From the NCBI GenBank assembly GCA_018659585.1, contig JABJMC010000005.1, positions 1-55,081 on the forward strand: 55,081 bases of DNA, written 5' to 3'. Positions within the stretch are counted from its first letter, which is position 1; each line of letters starts with the position of its first letter. This stretch comes from Candidatus Peregrinibacteria bacterium (GTDB taxonomy: Bacteria; Patescibacteriota; Gracilibacteria; UBA1369; UBA12473). A program made the translations under genes and the position numbers. Shown piece by piece: positions 8,715-17,438 of the stretch. The notes under the pieces were generated by a model. It did not search any database. It saw only the letters and a list, made by a program, of their open reading frames with translations, and had not been told where the DNA came from.

Positions 8715-10637
8715 TTAATTTACGAGGATGCTTACTTGATCACCATCATCAAGCATATTCTGACCTTGAATTACTACCACTTCATCGGCGTTAAGTCCCT
8801 GAGAAATAGCAGCGTAACCATCAGTAATATCAGCTACTTCTACTAAACGCTCATAAGCTACTCCATCTTGAACCACAAACACAACATCACCGGAAATTGT
8901 GGAACTTACGGCCTCTAAAGGAACTACTGTTTTTACGGCTTCATCACTTAAACTAACATCTACTTCGGCACTCATTCCAGAAACAAGCGGTGTGCCTTTG
9001 ATATCACTAATATAGGCTTTTACTTTGTAAGTGCGAGCTGAATCTGGAATTGGTGAAAGATAATAAATCCAGGCCTCAAAACTAGTATCTGGATAAGCAT
9101 CGATATTAAGTTCCATCGTATCCCCTACTTTTAAATAAGGGATTTCAAACTCACTTACTTGGAACTCAACTTTGAAATAAGCAGTACTAACAATGGTTCC
9201 AATTGACATGCCCGCGGTAATAATTTCACCAGGTTGTAAATCAAAATTAGCTAACATTCCATTCATGGGACTCTCAATGACTCCAGTTTCAGATTGAATT
9301 TGGGCGGCCTCTAGTTGAACCTGACTGAGTGCTACTTGATGCTCTGCTAAAGCGATTTGTTGATTGTATTGAGCTCTTAAAACATCGAGGTTTTGGTAAG
9401 TTGAGCTAAGTTGATTATTAAGACTGTTAACAGATAGGGAGGCGCTTGATTCGCTCTGGGCTACTTGAGCCTCGATACTATCTAGATTGGCTTGCGCCGC
9501 CTCTAAATTAGCTTGAGCACTCTCAACTGAAGATTCGGCGCTTTCGATAGAAATATCAGAACCTAACTCTGTGCTTTCAAGCCCCTCTTTAGTGGCTTGA
9601 ATAGCAGCTAACTGGCTAGTAATAGTGCTTTGATCAACGTCGTATTGTGCTAAGTAAGCATCAAATATTGATTCATATTGATCTGGAGGACGTCGTTCTA
9701 AGCGAAGAATTTCTTCCATATCATCTACCACACTTAAGGTTAAATTTAAGGTTTCCTCGACCTTTTCTAACGCACTTTCAATGGTTGAACGCTCGTTATC
9801 TGAAGAAAGTCCATCTACAGTTTCGTCCGTACTTTCGTAAGAACGATAAGCATCTCGAAACGCCACATCCGCGTCCATTAAATAAATATGATAGACATTA
9901 GTGTCCAGGGCATTGCGGTAGTGATGGATATAAGTATTATCGTCATTTACTCCTAAAATTTCGTTTACATGTTTAAGCACGGCATCGGTGCTATCTAAGG
10001 CTGATTTTGCGTAGGTAATGGCTTGAGAACGACCTTCGCTAACACTTAAATCAGCTTGTTCAGTGGTGTTTTCTAAGCTTTGTTCGGCAATATTAAGAGC
10101 TGTTTCGGCTGATTCAATCTGTTCTTCATAAACGTCAATATTCGCGTCACCAGATTGTGAGGTAAGGCTTTGTGAGGTTCGGGCATAGCTTAATTGATCT
10201 TCGATCTCTTCAATACTCCACCCCATCGATTGAGTGTCTTCGTAAAGGCTAGAATAAAGAGCGCTTAAATTGCTTTGGGATGAACTAAGGGCAATTTCGG
10301 CTTGATCAATCCCGTTTTGGTAAGTGCTGTCTTCGTCTTGCTCAATACTTAAAATAACTACTCCTTCTTGAATTTCGCTACCCTCACTGACATTAACCTC
10401 GGTTACTTCGCCACTGACCATGGGAATCAAGTCAATTTGGGAAGCCGCTAAAATACTGGCGGGCAGGGTGATAGTTGGATTAAGTGTTTGTTCCGTAACA
10501 GTGGTTACTAAAACCTGTTTGGTGGTGCGTGGCACGGGGTTGTTACTGGCTGGAGTTTCCCCTCCTATCATGTGCAAACCCATAAAAACACCCAAGACAA
10601 CGGCTATAATTTTGATTAATCTTTTTTCTAAAATCAT
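8715..10637 (-). CDS. Membrane fusion (adaptor) protein for the RND pump
   Basis: 640 residues, long for the HlyD/AcrA adaptor family. The N-terminal helix (KIIAVVLGVFMGLHMIG) anchors it to the membrane. Biotinyl-lipoyl halves are at about 60-100 (PMVSGEVTEVNVSEGSEIQE) and about 455-480 (SPMNGMLANFDLQPGEIIT). Between them is a very long coiled-coil hairpin (about 110-440) rich in Ser, Ala and Gln. Beta-barrel and membrane-proximal domains follow (VGDTMELNIDAYPD, SAEVDVSL). The first gene of the operon with the RND transporter. The long hairpin without a partner outer-membrane channel suggests a role reaching across a thick wall. A promoter lies at 10659-10686. Confidence 0.93.
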   Translation of the reverse strand: MILEKRLIKIIAVVLGVFMGLHMIGGETPASNNPVPRTTKQVLVTTVTEQTLNPTITLPASILAASQIDLIPMVSGEVTEVNVSEGSEIQEGVVILSIEQDEDSTYQNGIDQAEIALSSSQSNLSALYSSLYEDTQSMGWSIEEIEDQLSYARTSQSLTSQSGDANIDVYEEQIESAETALNIAEQSLENTTEQADLSVSEGRSQAITYAKSALDSTDAVLKHVNEILGVNDDNTYIHHYRNALDTNVYHIYLMDADVAFRDAYRSYESTDETVDGLSSDNERSTIESALEKVEETLNLTLSVVDDMEEILRLERRPPDQYESIFDAYLAQYDVDQSTITSQLAAIQATKEGLESTELGSDISIESAESSVESAQANLEAAQANLDSIEAQVAQSESSASLSVNSLNNQLSSTYQNLDVLRAQYNQQIALAEHQVALSQVQLEAAQIQSETGVIESPMNGMLANFDLQPGEIITAGMSIGTIVSTAYFKVEFQVSEFEIPYLKVGDTMELNIDAYPDTSFEAWIYYLSPIPDSARTYKVKAYISDIKGTPLVSGMSAEVDVSLSDEAVKTVVPLEAVSSTISGDVVFVVQDGVAYERLVEVADITDGYAAISQGLNADEVVVIQGQNMLDDGDQVSILVN

Positions 10638-10658
10638 ACTTAAAATTTAGAGGTTCAA

Positions 10659-10686
10659 ATAATAGTACTTTCTCTTAAAAAGTCAA
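10659..10686 (-). promoter_or_regulatory. Promoter of the RND adaptor operon
   Basis: On the minus strand, TTGACT (10686-10681), a 16-bp spacer and TATTAT (10664-10659). The start near 10652 leaves a leader of about 15 nt. It diverges from the transporter promoter at 10701-10729. Confidence 0.6.
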
Positions 10687-10700
10687 GACCAAGACCTGAT

Positions 10701-10729
10701 TTGACTCCCCCATTCCAATCCGTCACAAT
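10701..10729 (+). promoter_or_regulatory. Promoter of the DASS transporter gene
   Basis: TTGACT at 10701-10706, a 17-bp spacer and CACAAT at 10724-10729. The start is predicted near 10736, about 23 nt before the GTG start at 10759. Confidence 0.5.
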
Positions 10730-10758
10730 ACGCATTAATAAGACTTAAACTCCCTCCT

Positions 10759-12627
10759 GTGATAAAAATCGCACTAAAACTTCTTCGCTCCCTATTTTTT
10801 ACGGAGATTTCTTCTTGGAAATCTCTTTTTCGAATATTTTTGTTTGTGGCGTTTTTGGTGGCCTTAATTTTTGTAGGTGATATGGGTCGGGTTTTCTTGA
10901 TTATTGGTATGGCTCTTTATTTGTTTACAACGGAATTATTGCCAGTTGATATGACCGCGCTATTGGTGATGATACTGGTGATTGTGACTGGATTAGTCTC
11001 ACCGGACGAGGGATTTTCGGGCTTTTCAAATAGTGCGACTTTGACGGTTTTGTCCATGTTTATCTTGTCTGCTGGGGTGGAAAGAACCGGTTTAATTAAA
11101 AAATTAGGGGGATACTTGTTTAAATTTGCGGGATCGTCGCAGTTTAGACAGATTTTGATTATTGCTCTTTTTATTGGTCCAATTTCTGGATTTTTGAATA
11201 ACACGGCCACAGTGGCAATTTTCCTACCAATGGTGGTGACTTTAGCGGTTCAAGCCAAAACCCCAGTCACTAAACTTTTAATACCACTTTCTTATATTTC
11301 GATGTTAGGAGGGACCCTAACTTTAATTGGTACTTCGACTAATATTTTGGCCAGTTCCTTGTTGTCACAGTATGATATGCGGCCTTTTGGAATGTTTGAA
11401 TTCACTCACATTGGCCTGATTGTGCTGGTGATTGGAATTGTTTATTTCCTTCTTATTGGAAGGTTTTTATTGCCGAGTCGTCAAAACGAAGCCTCTGAAG
11501 AAGAGTTTTTGCCATCTCATTTTCTATCCACAGTTCGGATTAATGAGGGATCTCGGTTTATTGGAAAAAGCGTTAAACAACTAGATTTTGAGACTAAATT
11601 TAATTTAAGGGTTCTAAAAATTGCTCGTGACGATAAGTCTTTTGTTAAAAACCTAAGTACTCAACCAATTCAAGAAGATGATTTATTGGTTGTTTCTGGA
11701 GACCAACAACGGATTATGGATTTTGACCGACGAAAAAAAGAAACTGTGGTGGCGTTTGATCATCCAGAGCGTCGGCGCACGCACGGTCGAATTGTTAAAA
11801 TCATTATTAAATCTAACTTTTTTCACCAAAAAACTATTTCTGAAATTCGCTTTTGGCGGCGCTATAATATTGCTCTTTTAGGAATCCATCGCGATGAATT
11901 ACACCCCGGACATATTGCAAATCTCAAACTCAAACACGGTGAGGTTCTTTTAACAAAGGTTTCTGAGACTAATCTGAAAAGGCTAAGGAAATCCAGGGAT
12001 TTTATGATTTTGGAGGAAGTGGAAGGTGAATATCGGGAAGATAAGACTTTGCAGGCTTTGGGTATAATTGCGGGTGTGATTTTGCTAGCCGCCTTTAATA
12101 TTTTGCCAATTGCGGTTTCGGCAATGATGGGTGTTTTATTGATGTTTTTAACGCGGATTCTGCGACCTTTTGAGGTTTATGACTCGGTTAACTGGGATGT
12201 TATTTTCTTATTAGCTGGTGTTATTCCACTGGGGATTGCCATGCAAAAAAGCGGGGCCGCGGATTTAATTGCGCATTCAATTGTGGCTTATTCTGGGTTT
12301 ATGACTCCCCTAGTGTTGTTGATGGTTTTTTACGCGCTTACGACCGTTCTTACCGAAATTATTTCCAATAACGCAGCTGTTGTTTTGTTGATTCCGATTG
12401 GGATTTCCGTGGCGGATAAGTTGGATTTAAACCCAATTGCGTTTGTTTTGGCAGTGATGTTTGCCGCTTCTACAAGTTTCTTGACTCCGGTTGGATACCA
12501 AACAAACACCATGGTTTATGGTACTGGTAATTATAAGTTTTCGGATTTTATAAAAGTTGGTGCCCCACTTAATTTAATCCTATTATTTGTGACGACTGGG
12601 CTGATTTATTACTTCTTTGGGATTTAA
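10759..12627 (+). CDS. SLC13/DASS-type anion transporter with RCK_C domains
   Basis: 622 residues. Hydrophobic N- and C-terminal halves each carry the inverted-repeat signatures of the divalent anion/Na+ symporter and CitM-like group ([56 protein letters not shown]). Two TrkA_C/RCK_C regulatory domains lie between them, at about 255-320 ([19 protein letters not shown]) and about 335-415. Likely substrates are sulfate, carboxylates or phosphate, and I cannot choose between them. The start is GTG at 10759. The next in-frame ATG falls after the first membrane helix, so GTG is preferred. The gene overlaps the next one tail-to-tail by 4 bp. Confidence 0.9.
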   Translation: MIKIALKLLRSLFFTEISSWKSLFRIFLFVAFLVALIFVGDMGRVFLIIGMALYLFTTELLPVDMTALLVMILVIVTGLVSPDEGFSGFSNSATLTVLSMFILSAGVERTGLIKKLGGYLFKFAGSSQFRQILIIALFIGPISGFLNNTATVAIFLPMVVTLAVQAKTPVTKLLIPLSYISMLGGTLTLIGTSTNILASSLLSQYDMRPFGMFEFTHIGLIVLVIGIVYFLLIGRFLLPSRQNEASEEEFLPSHFLSTVRINEGSRFIGKSVKQLDFETKFNLRVLKIARDDKSFVKNLSTQPIQEDDLLVVSGDQQRIMDFDRRKKETVVAFDHPERRRTHGRIVKIIIKSNFFHQKTISEIRFWRRYNIALLGIHRDELHPGHIANLKLKHGEVLLTKVSETNLKRLRKSRDFMILEEVEGEYREDKTLQALGIIAGVILLAAFNILPIAVSAMMGVLLMFLTRILRPFEVYDSVNWDVIFLLAGVIPLGIAMQKSGAADLIAHSIVAYSGFMTPLVLLMVFYALTTVLTEIISNNAAVVLLIPIGISVADKLDLNPIAFVLAVMFAASTSFLTPVGYQTNTMVYGTGNYKFSDFIKVGAPLNLILLFVTTGLIYYFFGI

Positions 12628-13421
12628 AGTTCAGTGATTTCGCGAGCGATTTTATCAAGTTTTGCGGCCATATCCATAAGGGAAGTAAGGTCGTCAATTT
12701 CAACACCTAAACTATCGGCGATACGAACTAATCGTATTAACATGTACATCCTGTCTTGAGGTCTGTTTAGTTTTCTCTGAATCACTCCCTGCCCTCCAGA
12801 AGAAATTAATTTGAAACCTCCCTTAGCATCCTTATTTCTAACTAGCCTGGTTTCACTTCCATCCTCTTCAATAAGCCTTAAAACAAATTCTCTTAAGGGG
12901 ACTGATCTTTCCATTATTCGCGTAATATTTCTTGGGAACTCTGGCTTAAAGTCATTTACATTATAATCAAAATGGACTTCTCCTAAAGCATTTTTAGCAG
13001 GAATATATCCCCCATCACCCCAAGGAATATATTTTTGAATTCTAAAACGGCCAGTACCGATGCTCGACGCACAAACTCGTGATGGGAAGCCTCTGACAAA
13101 AGGGAAAGCTTCTACCTCTTCTAAACCATCATCCTCTAGCACATTGTGAAGTGGGATTGGAGTGATTTGCGCCAAGGATGGATCAGTGTAGTGCAGATTC
13201 CCTCTTCTTTCAGTTATTACTCCTATATGCCCAAAACATTCGGTCATTCCATAGCGCACATCTAATCCAATTTCTTTGGCAACATCTCCCAAAATTTGTG
13301 CTCGCCCAAAACAATTATCACCCCACTCCATAGGCACCTCATAACCCGCATCCCTTAGCAAAAAGGAGAAATTATTATAAGGAATTTGTTGCTCAAACTT
13401 TGGTAGGTTGATGGATTTCAT
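12624..13421 (-). CDS. Putative Cys-His-Asp triad protein (NAT/transglutaminase-like fold)
   Basis: 265 residues from ATG 13421; a GTG at 13445 would add eight residues. Not a family I can name. Cys37 in WGDNCFGRA, His65 in CFGHIGVI and Asp80 in YTDPS fall where the triad of arylamine N-acetyltransferase or transglutaminase-like enzymes would be, with His-to-Asp spacing of 15. The gene at 22305 shows nearly the same spacing (Cys41, His68, Asp83), so the two look like distant relatives. The C-terminal part (about 150-265) is charged and ends in helices. No signal peptide is visible, so it is probably cytoplasmic. Acyltransfer, deamidation or proteolysis are all possible. Confidence 0.6.
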   Translation of the reverse strand: MKSINLPKFEQQIPYNNFSFLLRDAGYEVPMEWGDNCFGRAQILGDVAKEIGLDVRYGMTECFGHIGVITERRGNLHYTDPSLAQITPIPLHNVLEDDGLEEVEAFPFVRGFPSRVCASSIGTGRFRIQKYIPWGDGGYIPAKNALGEVHFDYNVNDFKPEFPRNITRIMERSVPLREFVLRLIEEDGSETRLVRNKDAKGGFKLISSGGQGVIQRKLNRPQDRMYMLIRLVRIADSLGVEIDDLTSLMDMAAKLDKIAREITEL

Positions 13422-13550
13422 AAGTCTGTTTTTTTTAGAGTGCACCTTCCTTTATTTTGATTAATATGTCAAGTAGCTTATTGCGAATATTGGTTTATTT
13501 AAGCTAAGATAAATAGTGGTTCATCTTTTTTGATCTTTAACTTCAGCATT

Positions 13551-14903
13551 ATGTCTAAGGGAGTTTCGCATTATATAGAACAAGCAAAGGTAGCAGCGGC
13601 CAAACGAATGGCCCACCGTAAAACTGTTAAAAGTTGGAAATTCGATACTATTGCCGTACATGGAATGTACTCTTTAGAAGAGGCAATAAATACTACTTGT
13701 GGCTCAATTGCCGAGCCAATCTTTACTTCAACCTCACAAGCTTTCCGTGATTCAGATGAAATGGAAGCTGGTTTATCTTATCAAATCCCAGCTTGGGCTT
13801 ATTCACGGATTCATAACCCAACTATTTTCTATTTAGAAGAAACATTAGCATTGCTCGAAACTTATGGGTCTGATTTAGACGCGACTGGGCTTTGTACTTC
13901 TTCTGGGATGTCAGCGATTAAACAAGCCATCGAACCATTAGTAGCTCAAATTGGAAATAAACCTGTTAATTTTGTTACTTCTACTCAAGTTTATGGAGGC
14001 ACATTTCAATTATTTAGTGTTCGTATGCCAGAGCGTGGAGTTGAACCACGTTGGGTAAAAGAGCCTGGGAATTTAGATGCCTGGGAAGAACAAATTGACG
14101 AAAATACTAGATTTTTGTACGCCGAAATGCCTTCTAACCCGCAACAAAGTTGTATTGATATTGAAAAAGTGGCGGAACTCGCCCATAAGCACAATATCCC
14201 TTTGGTTTTAGACACAACAATTTCTACACCAGCATTACTTAGACCTCTTACAAATGGGGCTGATATTGTAGTTCATTCTCTAACCAAAACTATTGGAAGT
14301 AGCGGTAGTTCATTAGGTGGGGCTATTGTTGCCCGTCATAATATTACGGCTCATTACTTGGATGAAGATCAAAAGAAAGACTATGCCTTATGGTTAAAAC
14401 TATTGCCTTTCCGTGACTCTGGGCCATGCATGACTCCATATAGTGCGTATTTCTTTTTAACTGAAATAAAGACTCTCCGCACAAAAATGGCTCAGTATTC
14501 TAGAAACATGGAAAAAGTGGTGGAGTTTTTGAATAATCATCCAAAGGTAGAAAAAGTAGATTATCTTGGGTTACAAGATCATCCTTTGCATGGTGTCGCT
14601 AAAAAATATATGCGCCTAGCGGATTCTGATGAAAACCTTTATGGCCATTTATGTTCGTTTATTGTAAATGGAAGCGTGGAAGATACGCGACGATTTTTTG
14701 ATAACTTGAAAATTATTGCGCGGGCCACTGATTTGGGACGAGTTAAATCAATTGCCACAATTCCGTCTATCTCTACCCATCAACAGCAAGGTGAAGAAGG
14801 CCGCGAAATGGCTGGCATTCCACCGAATATGGTGCGACTTTGTGTTGGTGGCGAAGATCCAACCGACATTATTAATGATTTAGATCAGGCTCTAAAAGCT
14901 TAA
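13551..14903 (+). CDS. Cys/Met metabolism PLP-dependent enzyme (cystathionine gamma-synthase family)
   Basis: 450 residues from ATG 13551; a TTG at 13530 is less likely. The fold-type I PLP enzyme is recognised from TSSGMSAIKQA, YGGTFQLF, the Asp-containing strand IPLVLDTTISTP and the PLP-binding lysine in HSLTKTIGSSGSSLGGA (near residue 246). The tail ending MVRLCVGGEDPTDIINDL is typical of O-acetylhomoserine sulfhydrylase, cystathionine gamma-synthase and methionine gamma-lyase. It should act on a homoserine or methionine derivative in the cytoplasm, but the exact reaction cannot be read. No other amino-acid biosynthesis gene is near, which in a CPR genome may favour a degradative or salvage role. 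Confidence 0.9.
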   Translation: MSKGVSHYIEQAKVAAAKRMAHRKTVKSWKFDTIAVHGMYSLEEAINTTCGSIAEPIFTSTSQAFRDSDEMEAGLSYQIPAWAYSRIHNPTIFYLEETLALLETYGSDLDATGLCTSSGMSAIKQAIEPLVAQIGNKPVNFVTSTQVYGGTFQLFSVRMPERGVEPRWVKEPGNLDAWEEQIDENTRFLYAEMPSNPQQSCIDIEKVAELAHKHNIPLVLDTTISTPALLRPLTNGADIVVHSLTKTIGSSGSSLGGAIVARHNITAHYLDEDQKKDYALWLKLLPFRDSGPCMTPYSAYFFLTEIKTLRTKMAQYSRNMEKVVEFLNNHPKVEKVDYLGLQDHPLHGVAKKYMRLADSDENLYGHLCSFIVNGSVEDTRRFFDNLKIIARATDLGRVKSIATIPSISTHQQQGEEGREMAGIPPNMVRLCVGGEDPTDIINDLDQALKA

Positions 14904-14941
14904 CAGAATAAACATCCGCCCTTTTTTGTTTAATAAAACAC

Positions 14942-15517
14942 ATGGGGGAATTACTACATTGTGAAGAGAGCGTGCTAGCTGAAGCTCTTTTTGATGCTGG
15001 AGTACTTGTTGATGATGTGGAAATAGATAATTACCCTCATGAGGCCTCAAGCCCTGAAGATCTTGTAGCTTCACAATTGCTAGCTCAAAGAATACGATTA
15101 GCATTCCCAACTTCAACTAAAAGACATGGAGAAGTGGCGCTGGAACATTATGGGCACGATCTGAGCGTGGTGGATCTTGCTGAAAAATACGGGGTAGAAC
15201 GTAACACTATTTATACCTGGCTGCGAACAGCCACGGCCGAACTAAGTTTACGCTTAGGCCCTTTATGGCAGGAACTTAGAGGAGGTTTGACTGATCAGGA
15301 TATCGATAAGCAAAAAAGTCAGCAAACATATTCTCCGCAAGAGGCCAGACTAATAATTGATCATCCACAGGTGAATGAAGCTATAGAACGGCGCATTCGA
15401 GAATTAGAAAGAGAAGCTCTTTTAAAGGGAGATCACTCTTTACGAGAAAAAGCTAAGAATCTACGAGGATTTCAACGCCTTTTAGAAAAAAGGGCACAAA
15501 AAAGGCCTGCTAATTAA
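14942..15517 (+). CDS. Helix-turn-helix protein, sigma-region-4-like
   Basis: 191 residues. Residues about 75-100 form a helix-turn-helix (LSVVDLAEKYGVERNTIYTW) like sigma region 4 or a Trp-repressor/Myb-like DNA-binding unit. The remaining sequence is charged and helical, with a basic C-terminus. Probably a small DNA-binding regulator; the target is unknown. TTTAAT at 14929-14934 ends seven bases before the ATG, which fits a leaderless transcript. The gene ends in an intrinsic terminator shared with the convergent RRM gene. Confidence 0.7.
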   Translation: MGELLHCEESVLAEALFDAGVLVDDVEIDNYPHEASSPEDLVASQLLAQRIRLAFPTSTKRHGEVALEHYGHDLSVVDLAEKYGVERNTIYTWLRTATAELSLRLGPLWQELRGGLTDQDIDKQKSQQTYSPQEARLIIDHPQVNEAIERRIRELEREALLKGDHSLREKAKNLRGFQRLLEKRAQKRPAN

Positions 15518-15535
15518 ATAGTAGGCCTTTTTCAA
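15500..15535. terminator. Bidirectional intrinsic terminator
   Basis: AAAGGCCTGCTA at 15501-15512 and TAGTAGGCCTTT at 15519-15530 form a 12-bp stem (one G-T pair) around ATTAAA. The stem has A residues before it and T residues after it, so it can stop transcription from both convergent genes. Its 5' half overlaps the last codons of the helix-turn-helix gene. Confidence 0.8.
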
Positions 15536-15547
15536 ATTTGAAAGAAA

Positions 15548-15805
15548 CTATCTTTCTTCGCGTGGACGAGCAACGTTAACGTTAAGTTCACGTCCGTCGA
15601 GCTCTTTACCGTGCCACATTTCGATGGCAGCTTGAGCTTCTTCAGCAGTTTCCATTTCTACGAAACCGAAACCACGTGATCGACCAGTAGCGCGATCACT
15701 CATGATGGTAGCAGATAAAACTGTACCAGCTTGTCCGAAAGCTTCCTTTAGGTCGTCGTCTTTGAGACCCCAAGAAAGGTTTCCGATAAATAATTTGTTC
15801 TCCAT
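15548..15805 (-). CDS. RRM-type RNA-binding protein
   Basis: 85 residues forming a single RNA recognition motif: RNP2 is LFIGNLSW at 5-12 and RNP1 is RGFGFVEM near 44-51. The size and sequence match the small glycine-rich-like RNA-binding proteins of cyanobacteria, Bacteroidetes and CPR, which bind single-stranded RNA and are often cold-induced. The protein ends shortly after the RRM, without a Gly-rich tail. A hairpin with a possible pseudoknot occupies the leader (15814-15847), which fits feedback or temperature control. The gene is convergent with the upstream helix-turn-helix gene and shares its terminator. Confidence 0.93.
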   Translation of the reverse strand: MENKLFIGNLSWGLKDDDLKEAFGQAGTVLSATIMSDRATGRSRGFGFVEMETAEEAQAAIEMWHGKELDGRELNVNVARPREER

Positions 15806-15813
15806 GTTTGAAA

Positions 15814-15847
15814 AGGTTAAAGAATGAGAACCGTAACCTGGTTCTCA
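15814..15847 (-). promoter_or_regulatory. Structured 5' leader of the RRM gene
   Basis: On the minus strand, TGAGAACC and GGTTCTCA (15847-15840 and 15832-15825) make a perfect 8-bp stem around the loop AGGTTAC. Six loop bases (AGGTTA) are complementary to TAACCT at 15819-15814, between the hairpin and the start codon. An H-type pseudoknot could therefore form next to the translation start. Regulation is inferred. Confidence 0.5.
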
Positions 15848-15963
15848 CTCTACTAACGTAGCTTCAAAACCAAACTTACGGCGGAAGGATAGCAGATTTT
15901 ATTAGGAAGTAAAGGGGAAATCAACGAAAAGGAACTTTTGTCAATAATCTTAAGATAGAATCA

Positions 15964-15992
15964 TTGACAGTTTTTCCTGATTTTAATACATT
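15964..15992 (+). promoter_or_regulatory. Promoter giving a leaderless hydrolase mRNA
   Basis: A perfect -35 TTGACA (15964-15969), a 17-bp spacer and TACATT (15987-15992), ending seven bases before ATG 16000. The predicted start of transcription coincides with the start codon. The TTG at 15964 that opens the reading frame is therefore best read as the -35 box. Confidence 0.65.
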
Positions 15993-15999
15993 TAAAAAT

Positions 16000-16755
16000 A
16001 TGATTTCCAAAAACAACTTTGTCATTTTAGCAGCGCTTTTTTTGTTTGTGGCTGTAATTATTGGGAAAAGTTTGATTGTGACGGGAGGGACTCCGATTGC
16101 GCGGGCAGAGGTTTTGGAGAATGATGGTGATTGTGTGCTTTTTTTACACGGAATTTCGCGCTCTTCTTATCTGATGGATGAGTTAGCCAATACTTTTTAT
16201 GAGGCCGGATATCAAACGGTAAATATTGATTATCCTTCGACTTGGTATGACTTAGATACTTTGACAGAAATGACTCTGGAAACATTTGTGCCAGAGTATT
16301 GCGCGGATCGGGCGGTGAATTTTGTGGGGCATTCCATGGGGGGAATTATTACGCGGAATTATTTGGCAAATAATGAGGTGCCTGATTTGGGACGCGTGGT
16401 AATGATTGCTTCGCCGAATAAAGGAAGTGAAGCCGCTGATTTTCTAAATAAGTATTGGATGACGCGAATGTTTTTTGGGCCGGCGCTGGAAGAAATTGGA
16501 ACAGGAGAAAAGTCGGTGCCGCTTAGTTTGCCGGAACCGGATTATGAGGTTGGAGTGATTGCGGGAACAAGTTCAAATAATTTTGTTTTGTCGCGAGTTT
16601 TGCCTGGCCCAGACGATAGTCGTGTATCTGTTGAGAGCACAAAATTAGACAGCATGGCTGATTATATGGAATTCCCGTACACGCATAGTTTTATTACTTT
16701 CAAGCAAAAAGTCCTGGATGCGACATTACGGTTTATTGAATTTGGGGAATTTTGA
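16000..16755 (+). CDS. Exported alpha/beta hydrolase (lipase-like)
   Basis: 251 residues from ATG 16000. The N-terminus (MISKNNFVILAALFLFVAVI) is a signal sequence or membrane anchor. The oxyanion region LFLHGISRSS (near 47-56) and the nucleophile elbow VGHSMGGII (Ser near 111) define an alpha/beta hydrolase of the lipase/esterase type. An Asp in GPDDSRVS (near 204) and His in YTHSF (near 228) complete a plausible triad. It is probably an extracytoplasmic lipase or esterase acting on host or environmental lipids. It ends with TGA, evidence that TGA is a stop codon in this genome, and overlaps the next gene tail-to-tail by 23 bp. Confidence 0.88.
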   Translation: MISKNNFVILAALFLFVAVIIGKSLIVTGGTPIARAEVLENDGDCVLFLHGISRSSYLMDELANTFYEAGYQTVNIDYPSTWYDLDTLTEMTLETFVPEYCADRAVNFVGHSMGGIITRNYLANNEVPDLGRVVMIASPNKGSEAADFLNKYWMTRMFFGPALEEIGTGEKSVPLSLPEPDYEVGVIAGTSSNNFVLSRVLPGPDDSRVSVESTKLDSMADYMEFPYTHSFITFKQKVLDATLRFIEFGEF

Positions 16756-17326
16756 TTTTAAATCCAAACTTAGCGAGAAGCCATAACGTCGCCACGATTA
16801 TGATTGGCACATATCCCCCCTCCCCAATAAGAGTGAGGTGAATTCCACCAAAAATAAAAAACAAATAAGTAAAATGCTGAACATACTTCCATTTTCTTTT
16901 TAGTAAAATCATGGAAAATTTGTTGGAGGTAAGTAGAACCGGAATCACAAAAATCAACCCTATAAGTCCCCAACCACACGCAGCGGTATCCCAGTTTTCT
17001 GGATTGGTGAGCCCATCCCAAATTGAGATCTCACGCATCATCAAAAATCCCACAAAATGAGCGATAAGAAGAAGTGCCGCGAAAATTCCAAATTCCTTAC
17101 GTAACATGGAAAATGTACGGAGGATTTTAAGATCAGGAAAAATGTCAGCCAGTGGTCGAATAAGTAATACTGCAATCAAAATATTCCACCCAGTTTCACC
17201 AAACTCGGAAAACTCGCGCGGTTCTACAAAAATATACAGCGGCAAAATGAGTGCTAGCCAAAACAGCACCTTTTTGAGGAGCATAAGGTATGAAATTTGG
17301 CCGTCGAGGATTATTTTTTTTAGCAT
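16733..17326 (-). CDS. Ferric-reductase-like transmembrane protein (MsrQ-like)
   Basis: 197 residues with six predicted membrane helices. The pattern resembles the ferric reductase-like transmembrane domain family that includes the haem-b protein MsrQ: histidines in LIAHFVGFL, YVQHFTYLF and GIHLTLIG could bind haem across helices, and the order of LRKEFGIFAALLLIAH and LKRKWKYVQHFTYL fits the family. In MsrPQ this subunit passes quinone electrons to a periplasmic methionine sulfoxide reductase, but no msrP is seen here. A second in-frame Met at residue 15 (MLLKKVLFW) could be the true start. Confidence 0.7.
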   Translation of the reverse strand: MLKKIILDGQISYLMLLKKVLFWLALILPLYIFVEPREFSEFGETGWNILIAVLLIRPLADIFPDLKILRTFSMLRKEFGIFAALLLIAHFVGFLMMREISIWDGLTNPENWDTAACGWGLIGLIFVIPVLLTSNKFSMILLKRKWKYVQHFTYLFFIFGGIHLTLIGEGGYVPIIIVATLWLLAKFGFKIKIPQIQ

Positions 17327-17438
17327 GGGCGTATTTTAGCACGAAAAAGTAGTAATTTGCCAAAACCTATTTTATGTTGCTTTTTTATAAATGTATGTTA
17401 GGATTCCAACCTCAAGTTCGAGATATTAAACAAATTAT

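Noticed and set aside
15964-15999. TTG start giving twelve more residues on the hydrolase
   Set aside because: TTGACA here is a perfect -35 box with a 17-bp spacer to TACATT, and the signal sequence begins naturally at ATG 16000.
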